Assembly: GCA_947475065.1 (NCBI GenBank)
Contig: CANJLB010000015.1
Coordinates: forward strand, 25,824 to 89,823
Origin: Opitutia bacterium
GTDB taxonomy: Bacteria; Verrucomicrobiota; Verrucomicrobiia; Opitutales; Opitutaceae
Direction of reading: 5' to 3'
Length of the DNA stretch: 64,000 bases
In this document: positions 18,686-27,341 of the stretch, one piece after another
Layout of the letters: each line of letters begins with the position of its first letter
Position numbering within the stretch: position 1 is the stretch's first letter
The notes under the pieces: model-generated
Database searches by the model: none
What the model was told of the DNA's origin: nothing
What the model saw: only the letters and a program-made list of their open reading frames with translations
Made by a program: the position numbers and the translations under genes

Positions 18686-19606
18686 ATGGAAAACATCCCC
18701 TATCTTGGGCAGAAGCTGGCACGCTGGCATGTGGGACAATCCACCTTTGTAGCCGTGCCGGAACGTGGTGCCCGGCTGATGCACTGGAGTGTGGCGCTGG
18801 GCGACGGCTCCGTGCGCGACGTGATCTACTGGCCCGAGATGGATGCGCTGGACGACGTGACCAAGGTGCGCGGGGGCAACCCGATCCTTTTTCCGTTTAA
18901 CGGACGCTCTTTCGACCAGGGTGAAATTCATTTTTGGCGGGGGGCCGACGGGGTGCGACGTCCCATGCCAATGCACGGGCTCGCGCGGCAGGGCTTGTTC
19001 CGGGTCGCGCACGCCAACGAGCGCGGATTCACGGCGGTGTTTATGCCTGGCGAGGAGGCGCGCGTGGCCTACCCCTTCGACTACGAGTTCAGCGTCACCT
19101 ATCGGTTCGCTTCACTGGGCCTGACTTGCGAGCTCAAGCTGGTCAATCTGGGGCGTGTGCCCCTGCCCTGGAGCGCCGGTCATCATTTCTATTTCACTCT
19201 GCCTTGGAGCGCGGGTACAACTCGGGATAACTATCTCATCCGTTTGCCAGCGACGCGGCGGTTACGGCAGGATGCTGCCGGCGGGCTCATCCCGGGCCCG
19301 GTGTTGCAGCAGGAGGAGAGCCTGGCCAACCCGGTGCTCATTGACACGCTGCACACCGGCTTGCGGGGCAACGAGACCGTCTTCGGAGTAAAGGGCCGGC
19401 CGGGTGACATCGTCGTGCGGCACGGGGCAGAACCGGTGCCGCCGGCGGATGCGACATTTGTGACGTGGACGCTGGCGGCCGATTCGCCCTTCTACTGTGT
19501 CGAGCCATGGATGGGGCCTCCCAATGCCGCTGGCCACAAGACCGGGCTGCACTGGATTCCGCCCGGAGGACAGGAGAGCTTCCATGTCGAGGTTGCCGTG
19601 CGTTAA
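18686..19606 (+). CDS. Aldose 1-epimerase family protein
   Basis: A 306-residue mutarotase-like protein. The beta-rich fold is recognised from GGNPILFPFNGRS, the catalytic-type histidine block MPMHGLARQGLF, AGHHFYFTLPW (second His) and PFYCVEPWMGPPNA near the end, with a Glu/Trp at the sugar site. It interconverts alpha and beta anomers of sugars or sugar phosphates in the cytoplasm; it could be a hexose-6-phosphate epimerase (YeaD-like). Transcription must start after the strong terminator at 18570-18603. tatA follows 56 bp downstream. Confidence 0.82.
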   Translation: MENIPYLGQKLARWHVGQSTFVAVPERGARLMHWSVALGDGSVRDVIYWPEMDALDDVTKVRGGNPILFPFNGRSFDQGEIHFWRGADGVRRPMPMHGLARQGLFRVAHANERGFTAVFMPGEEARVAYPFDYEFSVTYRFASLGLTCELKLVNLGRVPLPWSAGHHFYFTLPWSAGTTRDNYLIRLPATRRLRQDAAGGLIPGPVLQQEESLANPVLIDTLHTGLRGNETVFGVKGRPGDIVVRHGAEPVPPADATFVTWTLAADSPFYCVEPWMGPPNAAGHKTGLHWIPPGGQESFHVEVAVR

Positions 19607-19662
19607 ACCGCAATGCGCGGATTGCTTTTGGCCCAACCGTGTTTTGGGTAGAGCCATTCACC

Positions 19663-20106
19663 ATGCCCAGCACCTCCCCTATTTTGGCCTTTTTCGATCT
19701 CGGCTCCGGCGAGATGATGCTGATCATGCTGGTGATTTTGATTTTTTTCGGCGGAGATAAATTGCCCGGTTTTGCGCGCGGCCTCGGCAAGGCCATCCGT
19801 GAGTTCAAAAAAGCCTCCTCGGGGGTTGAAGAGGAAATCCGCCGCGCGATGGCCGAGCCGCCTCCGCCTCCGCGACCGCCGGTCGTTTCGTCCATTGGGC
19901 TTCCGCCTGCCGTCGGTGCCGGCGAAATCGTCCCGGATGTCGCCCAGGCTCCCTCAATTGAGGGGGCGGATTCCGCCCAGACCAGCGAGGGTGAAAATGA
20001 CAAGGCTTCTTTGGTTGCACCCGCTGCTCCGGCACAGACTGCGCCGGCTGCCGCAACGCTTCCGCCGGCCAGTACGGGCAGTTTACCGCAGCAGCCAGAA
20101 AATTGA
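19663..20106 (+). CDS. tatA: Twin-arginine translocase subunit TatA/TatB-like
   Basis: A 147-residue protein. The N-terminus has the Tat hairpin: a short membrane helix (GEMMLIMLVILIFFGG), then DKLPGFARGLGKAIREFKKASSG, the amphipathic helix with the conserved LPxxARxLGKxxREFKK pattern. The C-terminal 85 residues are a Pro/Ala-rich tail, longer than in most TatA. TatA multimerises to form the pore for folded proteins. The start at ATG 19663 was chosen over the upstream open frame, which overlaps the epimerase gene. No tatC is nearby. Confidence 0.88.
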   Translation: MPSTSPILAFFDLGSGEMMLIMLVILIFFGGDKLPGFARGLGKAIREFKKASSGVEEEIRRAMAEPPPPPRPPVVSSIGLPPAVGAGEIVPDVAQAPSIEGADSAQTSEGENDKASLVAPAAPAQTAPAAATLPPASTGSLPQQPEN

Positions 20107-20197
20107 TGCCCCGCTCGGTCGGATCCGGACACAAGGCTGGAGGGTTGTCAGCTGTCTACTTGACCTGAGAGGGCAGGGCGGTCACTTGATTGCCATC

Positions 20198-20443
20198 ATG
20201 GATCTGCCTGACGACGAAATATCATTGCTCAAGGATCTCGTAAAAGCCTCCCGCCAGCGGCCGCATCTTGTCACTTGGAAGGACCGTGACGGCAGCAATC
20301 GTCATACCGCGCTAAGCCCGATTGAAGTCATGCGCCTCAACCAAATCGCGCAGCGCCTCAAGGTGTCCAAGGCTGAGGTGCTGCGGCAGGCGGCACATGT
20401 CCCGGTGGGCAGGGTGCAGATGCCAGAAGGTGGAAAAGCCTGA
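20198..20443 (+). CDS. Small hypothetical protein, possible ribbon-helix-helix type
   Basis: An 81-residue protein starting MDLPDDEISLLKDLVK. The C-terminal half (LSPIEVMRLNQIAQRL, then KVSKAEVLRQAA) resembles the two helices of a CopG/Arc-like DNA-binding fold, but the N-terminal strand is not obvious. It is in a plausible position after tatA on the same strand. Function is unknown; it could be a small regulator. Confidence 0.45.
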   Translation: MDLPDDEISLLKDLVKASRQRPHLVTWKDRDGSNRHTALSPIEVMRLNQIAQRLKVSKAEVLRQAAHVPVGRVQMPEGGKA

Positions 20444-20654
20444 AAGATTGTGAATTAACAAGAGCTGGGTGACTCAGAAAAAGCAGGGCTGAACTTTTGA
20501 ATCCCGGATGGAGCATCCGGTCCCTGAGAGCCCTTTGGGCCGCGCTAATACTTCTCCGGGCCTGTCGTACAGCCGACCAGGGCGGGTGCCGGTGAATTCC
20601 ATGGCCGGGCTCTGCCGCAGGCGGCAGCGGTGAACTGTTGACCAAAAACCTCGC
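20444..20654. other. Structured intergenic region upstream of the cobalamin riboswitch
   Basis: No credible gene. It contains a perfect hairpin CCGGATG-GAG-CATCCGG (about 20514-20530), a GCCC-TTT-GGGC hairpin just after it, and a GCCGGTGAATTCCATGGC segment (about 20586-20603) that looks like part of a degenerate cobalamin aptamer but lacks a matching B12 box. It may hold the promoter of the btu operon. No function is assigned. Confidence 0.4.
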
Positions 20655-20800
20655 TCGACAGCGGCGGTGCAGGCCGTCTTGCTCGCCACCGCCCGTCGTT
20701 CTTTTCACTGTTCCGGGCAGCGGGAAAGGCCGTGAGATTCGGCCACAGTTGCGCTGCGGTAACGCATCAGTCCAGACCTCCATCCCGCCTCGGCGGGAGC
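20655..20800 (+). ncRNA. Cobalamin (AdoCbl-type) riboswitch
   Basis: Core elements are in the right order: GCGGGAAAGG (about 20719-20729), CCGTGAGATTCGG (about 20730-20742), CCACAGTTGCGCTGCGGTAACGC (20743-20765), and a B12-box-like CAGTCCAGACCTCC (20769-20782). A CCCGCC-TC-GGCGGG hairpin follows at 20784-20797. It lies upstream of a TonB receptor, the B12 ABC importer genes and cobA, exactly the genes such switches control. Vitamin B12 would be expected to lower expression of the operon. Outer boundaries are approximate. Confidence 0.78.
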
Positions 20801-21074
20801 AGGGCCAGTCGGCGCAAGCCGGTGAAGGCGGGGGCGAGGCAGCGCGCTTCGCGCAAATCTGATTTGATTGCTCAAATTTCAGGTTCGCGCGGCGGCGTGT
20901 GAGACATGCGGAGTCCGAACATCCGTCCCGGGATCCTCACGCGTTGGGCGCGAAAATTTTTGCGCGCGCCCGCCGCGAAATCTTCATCGCAAAAAATGAA
21001 GCGTGAGAGCCACGCCCGTCTCCGGCCTCCGGAGAACGGTGTCTGCTCTTGCCGATCCAGGAGCGACACCACCT

Positions 21075-22958
21075 ATGACCACTTCCTTGCTGTCCCGCAT
21101 CGCGGGACATCTTTCGCCACGCTGCGCGTTTGCGCTCGGCCTAGTGCCGTTTTTGGCCGCCACCGGGCGTGCCCAGCCGGCACCGGCAGCACCGCCCACG
21201 GTCCTGCCTCCCGTCGTTGTCACCGCGACGCGGCTGCCGGCGGTTGCCGAGCAGACCGCCGCCGCGGTCACCATCATCACCCGCACCGAGCTGGAGCAGG
21301 CGCAACTTGGCGACGCGCTCTCAGCGCTCAAGACCGTGCCGGGCCTCAACATTGCCGATAATGGCATGCCCGGCCAGACCGCCGGCGTCTTCATGCGTGG
21401 CACGGAGTCGCGCCACACCGTCATCCTGCTCGACGGCCACCGGCTGCCGACGGGGTTGCAGCGTTACTTCGACCTTGGATTTTTCCCGCTGGCGAACATT
21501 GACCGCATCGAGGTCGTGCGCGGGCCGATCGGCTCGACGCAGGGCGGCGGTGCGATCGGCGGCGCGATCAATTTCATCACGCGACGCGACTTGCCCGACG
21601 GATTGGCGAGTGAAATCACCGGCGACTACGGCTCGTTTGCCACCGGCGGCGCCGGGCTGGGCGTGACGGCCGCGAAGGACGGCGTGTCGGCCAACGTGAG
21701 CGCCAGCTATTTCACAACCGACAACCGCCGGCCGAACAGTGAGTTCACCTCGGCGAGCACGCTCGACACATTCGGCTGGGAAATCTCCAAGCGCGCCCGG
21801 CTCGACCTGCTGGCCGGCTACCTGCACCGCGACGGCGGCACGCCCGGCAGCGGCACGCAGACAACAGCGGCCGACCTCGACGAGACGCTGGAGCAAAACC
21901 TCGGCTTTCTCTCGCCAAGCTTGACGTTGAACACCGGCGACGCGTGGACGCACTCGTTCAATTTTTCCTATGCGCGCCAGCGCAGCGTCGCCGACAAGTC
22001 GCAATTCAACGCCGACAACGATACGAGAGTCGAGACCCGCGGGCTGACGTATCAGGCCGAATTTCACCCGACCGCAACGGCGGCCTTCCAGGCGGGCGTG
22101 GAGCGCGACTGGCAGGAGATAAATTTCGTGCCGACCAACGGGAACACCGCACTGCCCTTCACCCGCAACGAGCGCGAGGACGCCGTATTCGCCGGCGCAC
22201 AGGTGCAGCCGCTCGCCGGCCTGACCCTGCTGGCCTCGGCCCGGCGGGATCGTTACGAGGCGTTCTATGGCGCGGCCAACACCTGGCGCTACGGCATGAG
22301 CTACCGCGTCGGCACCACCGGCCTGGTGCTGCACGCGTCGGACGGCACCGCCTTTGCCACCCCGGAAATTCAAAATTTCGTGGACTTCGGATTCGGCTCG
22401 CTGGCAACGACGCTGCGGCCCGAGCGTTCGCGTGGACAGGAGATCGGCTTTACGCAGGAACTCGGGTCGGTCACTTTCGGCGCGACTGCTTTTCAGAGCA
22501 ATACGCATGACCTGGCGCAGTTCGATACCCTCACTTTTACCGTGAAAAACATCGGTCTCGCCGAAATGAGCGGGGTCGAGAGCTTTGTCGAATATCGGTT
22601 CGGCGTTGCCGCCCTGTTACGGTTGAATTACACCTATCTCGATGCGCAGGACAAGGTCGGCAACCGGCCGCTCGCCCGACGCCCGCGCCACACCCTCAAC
22701 GCCGAGGTGCGGGACCGGGTTTCGCCGGGCTGGACGCTCGGTGCCGGCATGCGGGGCGTATCCGATCGCGAGGACGGTTTTCCTCAGGCGCAGGTCGAGG
22801 ACTATCTCGTGGCGCGTGTATTCACGGAGTATGAGGCCGGCAAAAATTTACGGCTGAAGCTGCGTGTGGAAAACCTGTTCAACGAGCAATATGCCGAGGT
22901 CGCCGGGTTCCCGGCGCTGCCCCGCGGCATCTACGGCAGCGTTGAATGGCGCTTCTGA
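21075..22958 (+). CDS. btuB: TonB-dependent outer-membrane receptor for cobalamin (BtuB-like)
   Basis: A 627-residue TonB-dependent receptor. It has a signal peptide (about 1-33), a TonB-box-like VVVTATR region, the plug domain (VPGLNIADNG, GVFMRGTESRHTVILLDGH, IDRIEVVRGPIGSTQGGGAIGGAINFITR) and a 22-strand-type barrel ending in aromatic WRF. The length is that of BtuB. The start at ATG 21075 gives the signal peptide; AGGAG lies about 11 bases upstream. The riboswitch upstream and btuF-C-D-cobA downstream identify cobalamin or a related corrinoid as substrate. Confidence 0.88.
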   Translation: MTTSLLSRIAGHLSPRCAFALGLVPFLAATGRAQPAPAAPPTVLPPVVVTATRLPAVAEQTAAAVTIITRTELEQAQLGDALSALKTVPGLNIADNGMPGQTAGVFMRGTESRHTVILLDGHRLPTGLQRYFDLGFFPLANIDRIEVVRGPIGSTQGGGAIGGAINFITRRDLPDGLASEITGDYGSFATGGAGLGVTAAKDGVSANVSASYFTTDNRRPNSEFTSASTLDTFGWEISKRARLDLLAGYLHRDGGTPGSGTQTTAADLDETLEQNLGFLSPSLTLNTGDAWTHSFNFSYARQRSVADKSQFNADNDTRVETRGLTYQAEFHPTATAAFQAGVERDWQEINFVPTNGNTALPFTRNEREDAVFAGAQVQPLAGLTLLASARRDRYEAFYGAANTWRYGMSYRVGTTGLVLHASDGTAFATPEIQNFVDFGFGSLATTLRPERSRGQEIGFTQELGSVTFGATAFQSNTHDLAQFDTLTFTVKNIGLAEMSGVESFVEYRFGVAALLRLNYTYLDAQDKVGNRPLARRPRHTLNAEVRDRVSPGWTLGAGMRGVSDREDGFPQAQVEDYLVARVFTEYEAGKNLRLKLRVENLFNEQYAEVAGFPALPRGIYGSVEWRF

Positions 22959-22977
22959 ACCGACCACGCTGCACCCC

Positions 22978-23859
22978 ATGAAAATCCTGTCCCGCCTGCC
23001 CGCCAGCGTCCGCGTTGTCGCGCTGGCGCTGGGGTGCGCGGTCGCCGGGGCGGGCGCGGCGGAGGATGCGGTCGCGCCGGTGCGCGTCGTGTCACAGACA
23101 GTGGGGTCGGACGAATTGCTGCTTGCGCTCGCCGAGCCGGAGCAGATTGCCGCGCTCAGCCACATTGCGCGTGACCCGGCGTATTCGGTTGTGGCCGCCG
23201 AGGCAAAAAAGTTTCCGCAGATCACGCAGGGCGACGCCGAGACGATCCTGAAGTTTGCGCCCACCCTCGTGCTCGGTGCGGACTACAGCCGCACCGAGCT
23301 GCTGGCGCAGGTGCGGCGGGCGGGCGTGAAGGTGATTGTCTTCGACCGTTATAAGACGCTCGACGACGCCTTTGCCAACCTCCGTCTGCTCGGCCGTGAG
23401 CTCGGTCCGGCCGCCACCGCCCGGGCGGAGCGCATCATTGCGGACGGCCGCGCGCGGATGGCCGCGCTGGAAAAAAAGCTGCGCGGCTTGCCGCCTGTGC
23501 GCGTCATCGCGCCGTCCACCTATGGCGTGGTCGGCGGGGCGGACACGACCTTCCAGGATTTGTGCGACCATGCGGGCGCGACCAACCTCGCAGCCACGCT
23601 GGGCCGCCTGACCGGCCATGTGCCGCCGCCCGGCGAGCAGATGCTCACGTGGCCGGTGGACAGGCTGGTCGTGTCCGGCACGAGTGCGGTGGCGGCGCTC
23701 GCGCCGTTCCGCACACTGCCACCGTATCAGTTCATGGCGGCGGTGCGCGAGAGCCGCGCCGTGCTCATTGATGAAAGCATGCTCAGCTGCGTGTCACACC
23801 GGCGGATTGACGGCTACGAGCAGCTTGCGCGGGCGCTGCATCCGGAGGTGTTCAAGTGA
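22978..23859 (+). CDS. btuF: Cobalamin ABC transporter periplasmic binding protein
   Basis: A 293-residue class III solute-binding protein with a signal peptide (MKILSRLPASVRVVALALGC). Cys20 is not in an obvious lipobox, so it may be periplasmic rather than a lipoprotein. Family blocks are RVVSQTVGSDELLLAL, PTLVLGADYSRTELLAQVRRAGVKVIVFD, and VSGTSAVAALAPF. It captures the corrinoid released by BtuB and hands it to BtuC. It starts 19 bp after btuB and overlaps btuC by four bases. Confidence 0.87.
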   Translation: MKILSRLPASVRVVALALGCAVAGAGAAEDAVAPVRVVSQTVGSDELLLALAEPEQIAALSHIARDPAYSVVAAEAKKFPQITQGDAETILKFAPTLVLGADYSRTELLAQVRRAGVKVIVFDRYKTLDDAFANLRLLGRELGPAATARAERIIADGRARMAALEKKLRGLPPVRVIAPSTYGVVGGADTTFQDLCDHAGATNLAATLGRLTGHVPPPGEQMLTWPVDRLVVSGTSAVAALAPFRTLPPYQFMAAVRESRAVLIDESMLSCVSHRRIDGYEQLARALHPEVFK

Positions 23860-24845
23860 GTGCGCCGCCCGCCGCCCTTTCGACGCGGGCCGTACGGGCC
23901 GCCTTGCCGGTGGCGGTCCTGCTGCTGGGCGCTCTGGTGCTGGTTTCGCTCGCGGTCGGTGGTTTCCCGCCCGCGCGCATCTGGGCCGGGCTGTGGCAGC
24001 ACGACGAACTCGGCGCCAATGTCTTGTGGAATTTGCGCCTGCCACGCCTGCTCGTGGCGATGCTGGTGGGTGCGGCGCTCTCGGCGAGCGGACTGGTGAT
24101 GCAGGCGTTTTTTCGCAACAATCTCGCCAGTCCCGACCTGCTCGGTGTGGCGAGCGGCGGCGCGGCGGGCGCGGTGATCGCCATCGGGGCAGGCTGGGCG
24201 TCAGCTTCGCTGCTGGTGCTGCCTGTCTGCGCAGTGCTCGGGTCGTTGATGGCAACGGGCGCGGTGCTCCTGCTCGCGCGGCGTGGCACGGGCACGGAGC
24301 GGCTGTTGCTCGCGGGGGTCGCGCTCAACGCCCTGCTTGGGGCCGTCACCAGCTACGTGCTGTCCAATTCCGCCATCAGTTACGAAGCCAACGCGCGGGT
24401 CATCTTCTGGCTGCTCGGCGGGCTGGAGGACCGCACATGGGAGCATGTTGAAATGATCGCACCCGTGCTGGTGGCGGCGGCGCTGCTATGGCCGCTGGGC
24501 CGGCCGATGGATTTGCTCAGCCTCGGTGCGGCGGAGGCGCAGAGCCTCGGCGTGGAGGTGCGCACGCTGCGCCGCCGGATGCTCGCGCTGGCGACGGTGA
24601 TGACCGCGCTCACGACGGCGGTCGCGGGCTCGGTGGGCTTCGTCGGGCTGGTGGTGCCGCACCTGCTGCGGCTGCTCGTCGGTCCCGAGCACCGCCGGCT
24701 CGTGCCGCTCGCGCTGGTCGGCGGCGCGGTCTTCGTGCTCGGGTGCGATCTGCTCGCGCGCATCGCCGGCATCACGCATGTCGGGATTGTCACCTCGCTC
24801 GTGGGCGGGCCGTTTTTTCTCTGGCTGCTGCGCCGCCAACGATGA
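23856..24845 (+). CDS. btuC: Cobalamin ABC transporter permease (FecCD family)
   Basis: A 329-residue inner-membrane permease with about nine to ten hydrophobic helices. The FecCD signature is visible as LRLPRLLVAMLVGAALSASGLVMQAFFRNNLASPDLLGVASG, and the coupling region as GSVGFVGLVVPHLLRLLVG. The start is GTG at 23856, overlapping the btuF stop in GTGA, so translation is coupled. It forms the dimeric channel for B12 import with BtuD. Confidence 0.9.
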   Translation: MSAPPAALSTRAVRAALPVAVLLLGALVLVSLAVGGFPPARIWAGLWQHDELGANVLWNLRLPRLLVAMLVGAALSASGLVMQAFFRNNLASPDLLGVASGGAAGAVIAIGAGWASASLLVLPVCAVLGSLMATGAVLLLARRGTGTERLLLAGVALNALLGAVTSYVLSNSAISYEANARVIFWLLGGLEDRTWEHVEMIAPVLVAAALLWPLGRPMDLLSLGAAEAQSLGVEVRTLRRRMLALATVMTALTTAVAGSVGFVGLVVPHLLRLLVGPEHRRLVPLALVGGAVFVLGCDLLARIAGITHVGIVTSLVGGPFFLWLLRRQR

Positions 24846-25555
24846 ACGCCCTCGATCTCACCGCCGCCACCGTGCCGGACCGCCTCGCCGGCGTGAGCCT
24901 CGCGCTCGCGCCGGGCACGCTTGCGGGCCTCGTCGGCCCCAACGGCTCGGGCAAGTCCACGCTGCTGCAAGTTGCCGCCGGCGTGCTGTCCGGCGCGGGT
25001 GACGTGGCGTGGGGCGGGCGGCCGCTGGCCGCCATCCCGGCGCTTGAGCGCGGCCGGCTCGCGGCGTGGGTGCCGCAGGAGGCGCATTTTGAGTTTGGCT
25101 TCACGGTCGCGGCAGTCGTGGCGCAGGGCCGTTTCGCGCATGGCGACGACGGTCGCGGCGTGGCGGAGGCGCTGGCGCGCTTCGACCTCACGGCGCTGGC
25201 GGAACGGCCGGTCAACCGCCTTTCCGGCGGCGAGCGCCAGCGCGTGCTGCTCGCCCGCGCGTTGGCGACCGGCGCGCCGCTGCAGCTCTGGGACGAGCCG
25301 TTTGCCGCCCTCGACCCGCGTCACGCGCTCGAAGGGCTGAAGCTGGCCGGTGAGCTCGCGCGTGGCGGCCAGACTGTGCTGTTTTCTCTGCACGACCTGC
25401 GGGTCGCGCACTGCCTCGACGTCGTGATCGTGCTGCATGAAGGCGGGCTGTGCGCCGCCGGCCCGCCGGACGAGGTGCTTACGGCAGAACTGCTGCGCGA
25501 TGTTTTTGGCGTGCGCGCACGCAACGCGCCGGGCTTGATCCTCGAACTGCCATGA
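24842..25555 (+). CDS. btuD: Cobalamin ABC transporter ATPase
   Basis: A 237-residue ABC ATPase with Walker A GPNGSGKST, a Q-loop region (WVPQEAHFEFGFTV), signature LSGGERQRVLLARAL, Walker B LQLWDEPFAALD (ending DEP as usual) and the switch His in LFSLHDLRV. The start ATG 24842 overlaps the btuC stop in ATGA, and its own stop overlaps cobA in the same way. It energises the BtuC channel. Confidence 0.9.
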   Translation: MNALDLTAATVPDRLAGVSLALAPGTLAGLVGPNGSGKSTLLQVAAGVLSGAGDVAWGGRPLAAIPALERGRLAAWVPQEAHFEFGFTVAAVVAQGRFAHGDDGRGVAEALARFDLTALAERPVNRLSGGERQRVLLARALATGAPLQLWDEPFAALDPRHALEGLKLAGELARGGQTVLFSLHDLRVAHCLDVVIVLHEGGLCAAGPPDEVLTAELLRDVFGVRARNAPGLILELP

Positions 25556-26160
25556 GCCACCCCCGCCCGCCCGCCACCGAGGAGGAGCACCGCACCGCCA
25601 TGCAGGCGTTGCAGGCCGGAATGGCCGAAAAAATTCGCGCCGCCCAGGAGAAACGCGGGCTCGTGATCGTCCACACCGGCGACGGCAAGGGCAAGAGCAC
25701 GGCGGCCTTCGGGATGCTGGCGCGGATGCTCGCGCACGGACGGCGCTGCGCCGTCATCCAGTTCATCAAGAGCGGCCACGATGCCGCCGAGCGGTCGTTG
25801 CGCGGGCCGTTGCTGGCGTGGCACAGCGTGGGCGGTGGCTTCACCTGGGACACGCAGGACCGGGCCGGTGACATCGCGCGCTGCCGCACCGGCTGGGCGC
25901 TGGCCTGCGGGCATTTTCAAAATCCCGGGACGGACTTTGTGCTGCTGGACGAGCTCAACATCGTGCTCGCCCACGACTACCTGCCGAAGGACGAGGTGCT
26001 CACCGCATTGCGGGCGAAACGCCGCGAACAACACATCATCATCACCGGCCGGGGCGCACTGCCCGAACTGGTGGCACTGGCCGACCTCGTGACAGAAATG
26101 CGCGAATTAAAGCACCCGTTCAATACGGGGGTGAAAGCGCAGGCGGGCGTGGAATTCTGA
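25552..26160 (+). CDS. cobA: Cob(I)yrinic acid a,c-diamide adenosyltransferase
   Basis: A 202-residue CobA/BtuR-type ATP:corrinoid adenosyltransferase, which makes the Co-C bond of adenosylcobalamin. The P-loop is visible as HTGDGKGKSTAAFG (about 42-55), followed by VIQFIKSG, DFVLLDELN and HIIITGRGALPELVALADLVTEM, all family blocks. The start ATG 25552 overlaps the btuD stop. Placing it in the uptake operon fits salvage: imported cobalamin is adenosylated at once. btuR is the alternative symbol. Confidence 0.94.
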   Translation: MSHPRPPATEEEHRTAMQALQAGMAEKIRAAQEKRGLVIVHTGDGKGKSTAAFGMLARMLAHGRRCAVIQFIKSGHDAAERSLRGPLLAWHSVGGGFTWDTQDRAGDIARCRTGWALACGHFQNPGTDFVLLDELNIVLAHDYLPKDEVLTALRAKRREQHIIITGRGALPELVALADLVTEMRELKHPFNTGVKAQAGVEF

Positions 26161-26178
26161 GGCAGGCAATTCCTTTGA

Positions 26179-26596
26179 ACGGTCTTGCCCAACCCTGTTT
26201 CGAGGGATCTTTTCCCGGGTCTCGGGCAGCTACCGGTCACGACCGAATTTCATGCGCAGAAAATCGTGCGTCCCGTCACCGCCGAATACGCCGGCTAATG
26301 CTGGGAAACGCATGAGATCCACATGGACCATACCGGGCCGGCTGCGTCCGCCGAAGCGCTGCACACAATCTGGGATGGCGGCATGACGCGCGCCGAAAGA
26401 ACGCGCATGGGACGCGTTGGGGGCACCTGCTTGCATGGCTGCTTTGAGTCGCCGCAGTTGCGCGCGGGTGGCCGCCGCCGGCCTGGCCAATTACCGTCCG
26501 TATCCACAGTTTTGGAGCGAGCGACGGCAGGCCACCTACGCTGCGATGGCCGCCCTCATGGCTGAGTAAGTCAACCTCGACCGGGTGGGACGCTAA
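26179..26596 (+). pseudogene. cobQ: Decayed C-terminal fragment of cobyric acid synthase (CobQ)
   Basis: In one frame (26179 onward) the sequence reads FPGLGQLPVTTEFHAQK, then a TAA at 26296-26298, then HEIHMDHTG and GRVGGTCLHGCFES. These match the CobQ C-terminal glutaminase-domain blocks GLGLLPVxTxF, YEIHMGxT and GRVxGTYLHGxF, including the conserved His. After a frameshift near 26470-26480 the other frame reads ERRQATYAAMAALMAE, stops at 26567-26569, and continues VNLDRVGR to a stop at 26594. No N-terminal part remains. It lies 18 bp after cobA, so the operon probably once included a corrinoid-synthesis gene. Confidence 0.78.
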
Positions 26597-26750
26597 CTCG
26601 GTCTGCAACGCACCTCAGGGAATATTTTGCCCTTTGGGGTGGAATTTCAACCCACGGCCAAAGCATCGCAGACAGCTGCTCAGCCGAGCCTGAGGGTCCT
26701 TGCGGGTATTGGCTTCGCCCCGAAATCAGGGCAGTCACCGAACGTGAGGG

Positions 26751-27236
26751 TCACTCCACGCTCAGGATCCGGAGCGGGTTGGGGTGGCCAGCGCGGTCAG
26801 GAGGAAGCGGGTCACCGGCGCGGAGACCGAGGAGCTGGCGGCCGAGGGGAGAGGTAGGTGTGAGCACGAGCACCGTCCGGCCTGAAAGCCCGACCTCGGT
26901 GCCGCCGGCGCGCGGGCCGAGGAAATAGCGGCTGATGGTGCCCGACGCGCCGGTGACGGTCACTAGTGCGCCGAGCGTCACTGGTCCGCCGGGCGGCATG
27001 TCGCGGAGGGCAAGCGCCTGAAACTCGGAGAGCGCGAGCGCAGCGTCCTCGGCGGCATGAGACTGGCCTTGGGCCAGATAGGAAGCCTCGAGGCCGCGCG
27101 TGTCGTATTTGTGCTCGGCCTTGTTCTCTGGGTCGGTCGCCTCGGCGTGCGTGGCGAGCGCAGCACGGGAGAGCCGCTCAGCCTCGGCGGCGAGCTGGGC
27201 CACGATGGCGGCGAGCAGCGCGCGTTTGTCCATCAT
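26751..27236 (-). CDS. GreA/GreB-family transcription elongation factor-like protein
   Basis: A 161-residue protein. The N-terminal half is a helical region (MMDKRALLAAIVAQLAAEAERLSRAAL) with the family-typical KAEHKYDTRGLEASYLAQGQS stretch. The C-terminal half resembles the GreA/B FKBP-like domain (VTLGALVTVTG, TVLVLTPTSPLGRQLLGLRAGD). Such GreAB-like proteins may act at the RNA polymerase secondary channel, but unlike GreA the coiled coil lacks a clear acidic tip. The start is one of two adjacent ATGs (27234-27236 chosen). It is convergent with the cobQ relic. Confidence 0.72.
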   Translation of the reverse strand: MMDKRALLAAIVAQLAAEAERLSRAALATHAEATDPENKAEHKYDTRGLEASYLAQGQSHAAEDAALALSEFQALALRDMPPGGPVTLGALVTVTGASGTISRYFLGPRAGGTEVGLSGRTVLVLTPTSPLGRQLLGLRAGDPLPPDRAGHPNPLRILSVE

Positions 27237-27341
27237 TATATGACAAACTAGCGCACGATCCGACGCAAGACCCCCTCGGATCGGGCAGGGAGAACGCACT
27301 CACCCCACCTGCCTGCTTTCAACTGGAAAAAATACCAAACT

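Noticed and set aside
20500..20640. TPP-riboswitch-like words (CTGAGA, TAATAC)
   Set aside because: Spacing and partner stems do not fit and no thiamine gene follows.
20560..20640. Complete second cobalamin riboswitch
   Set aside because: No B12-box and no GGGAA core, so only noted as a possible degenerate copy.
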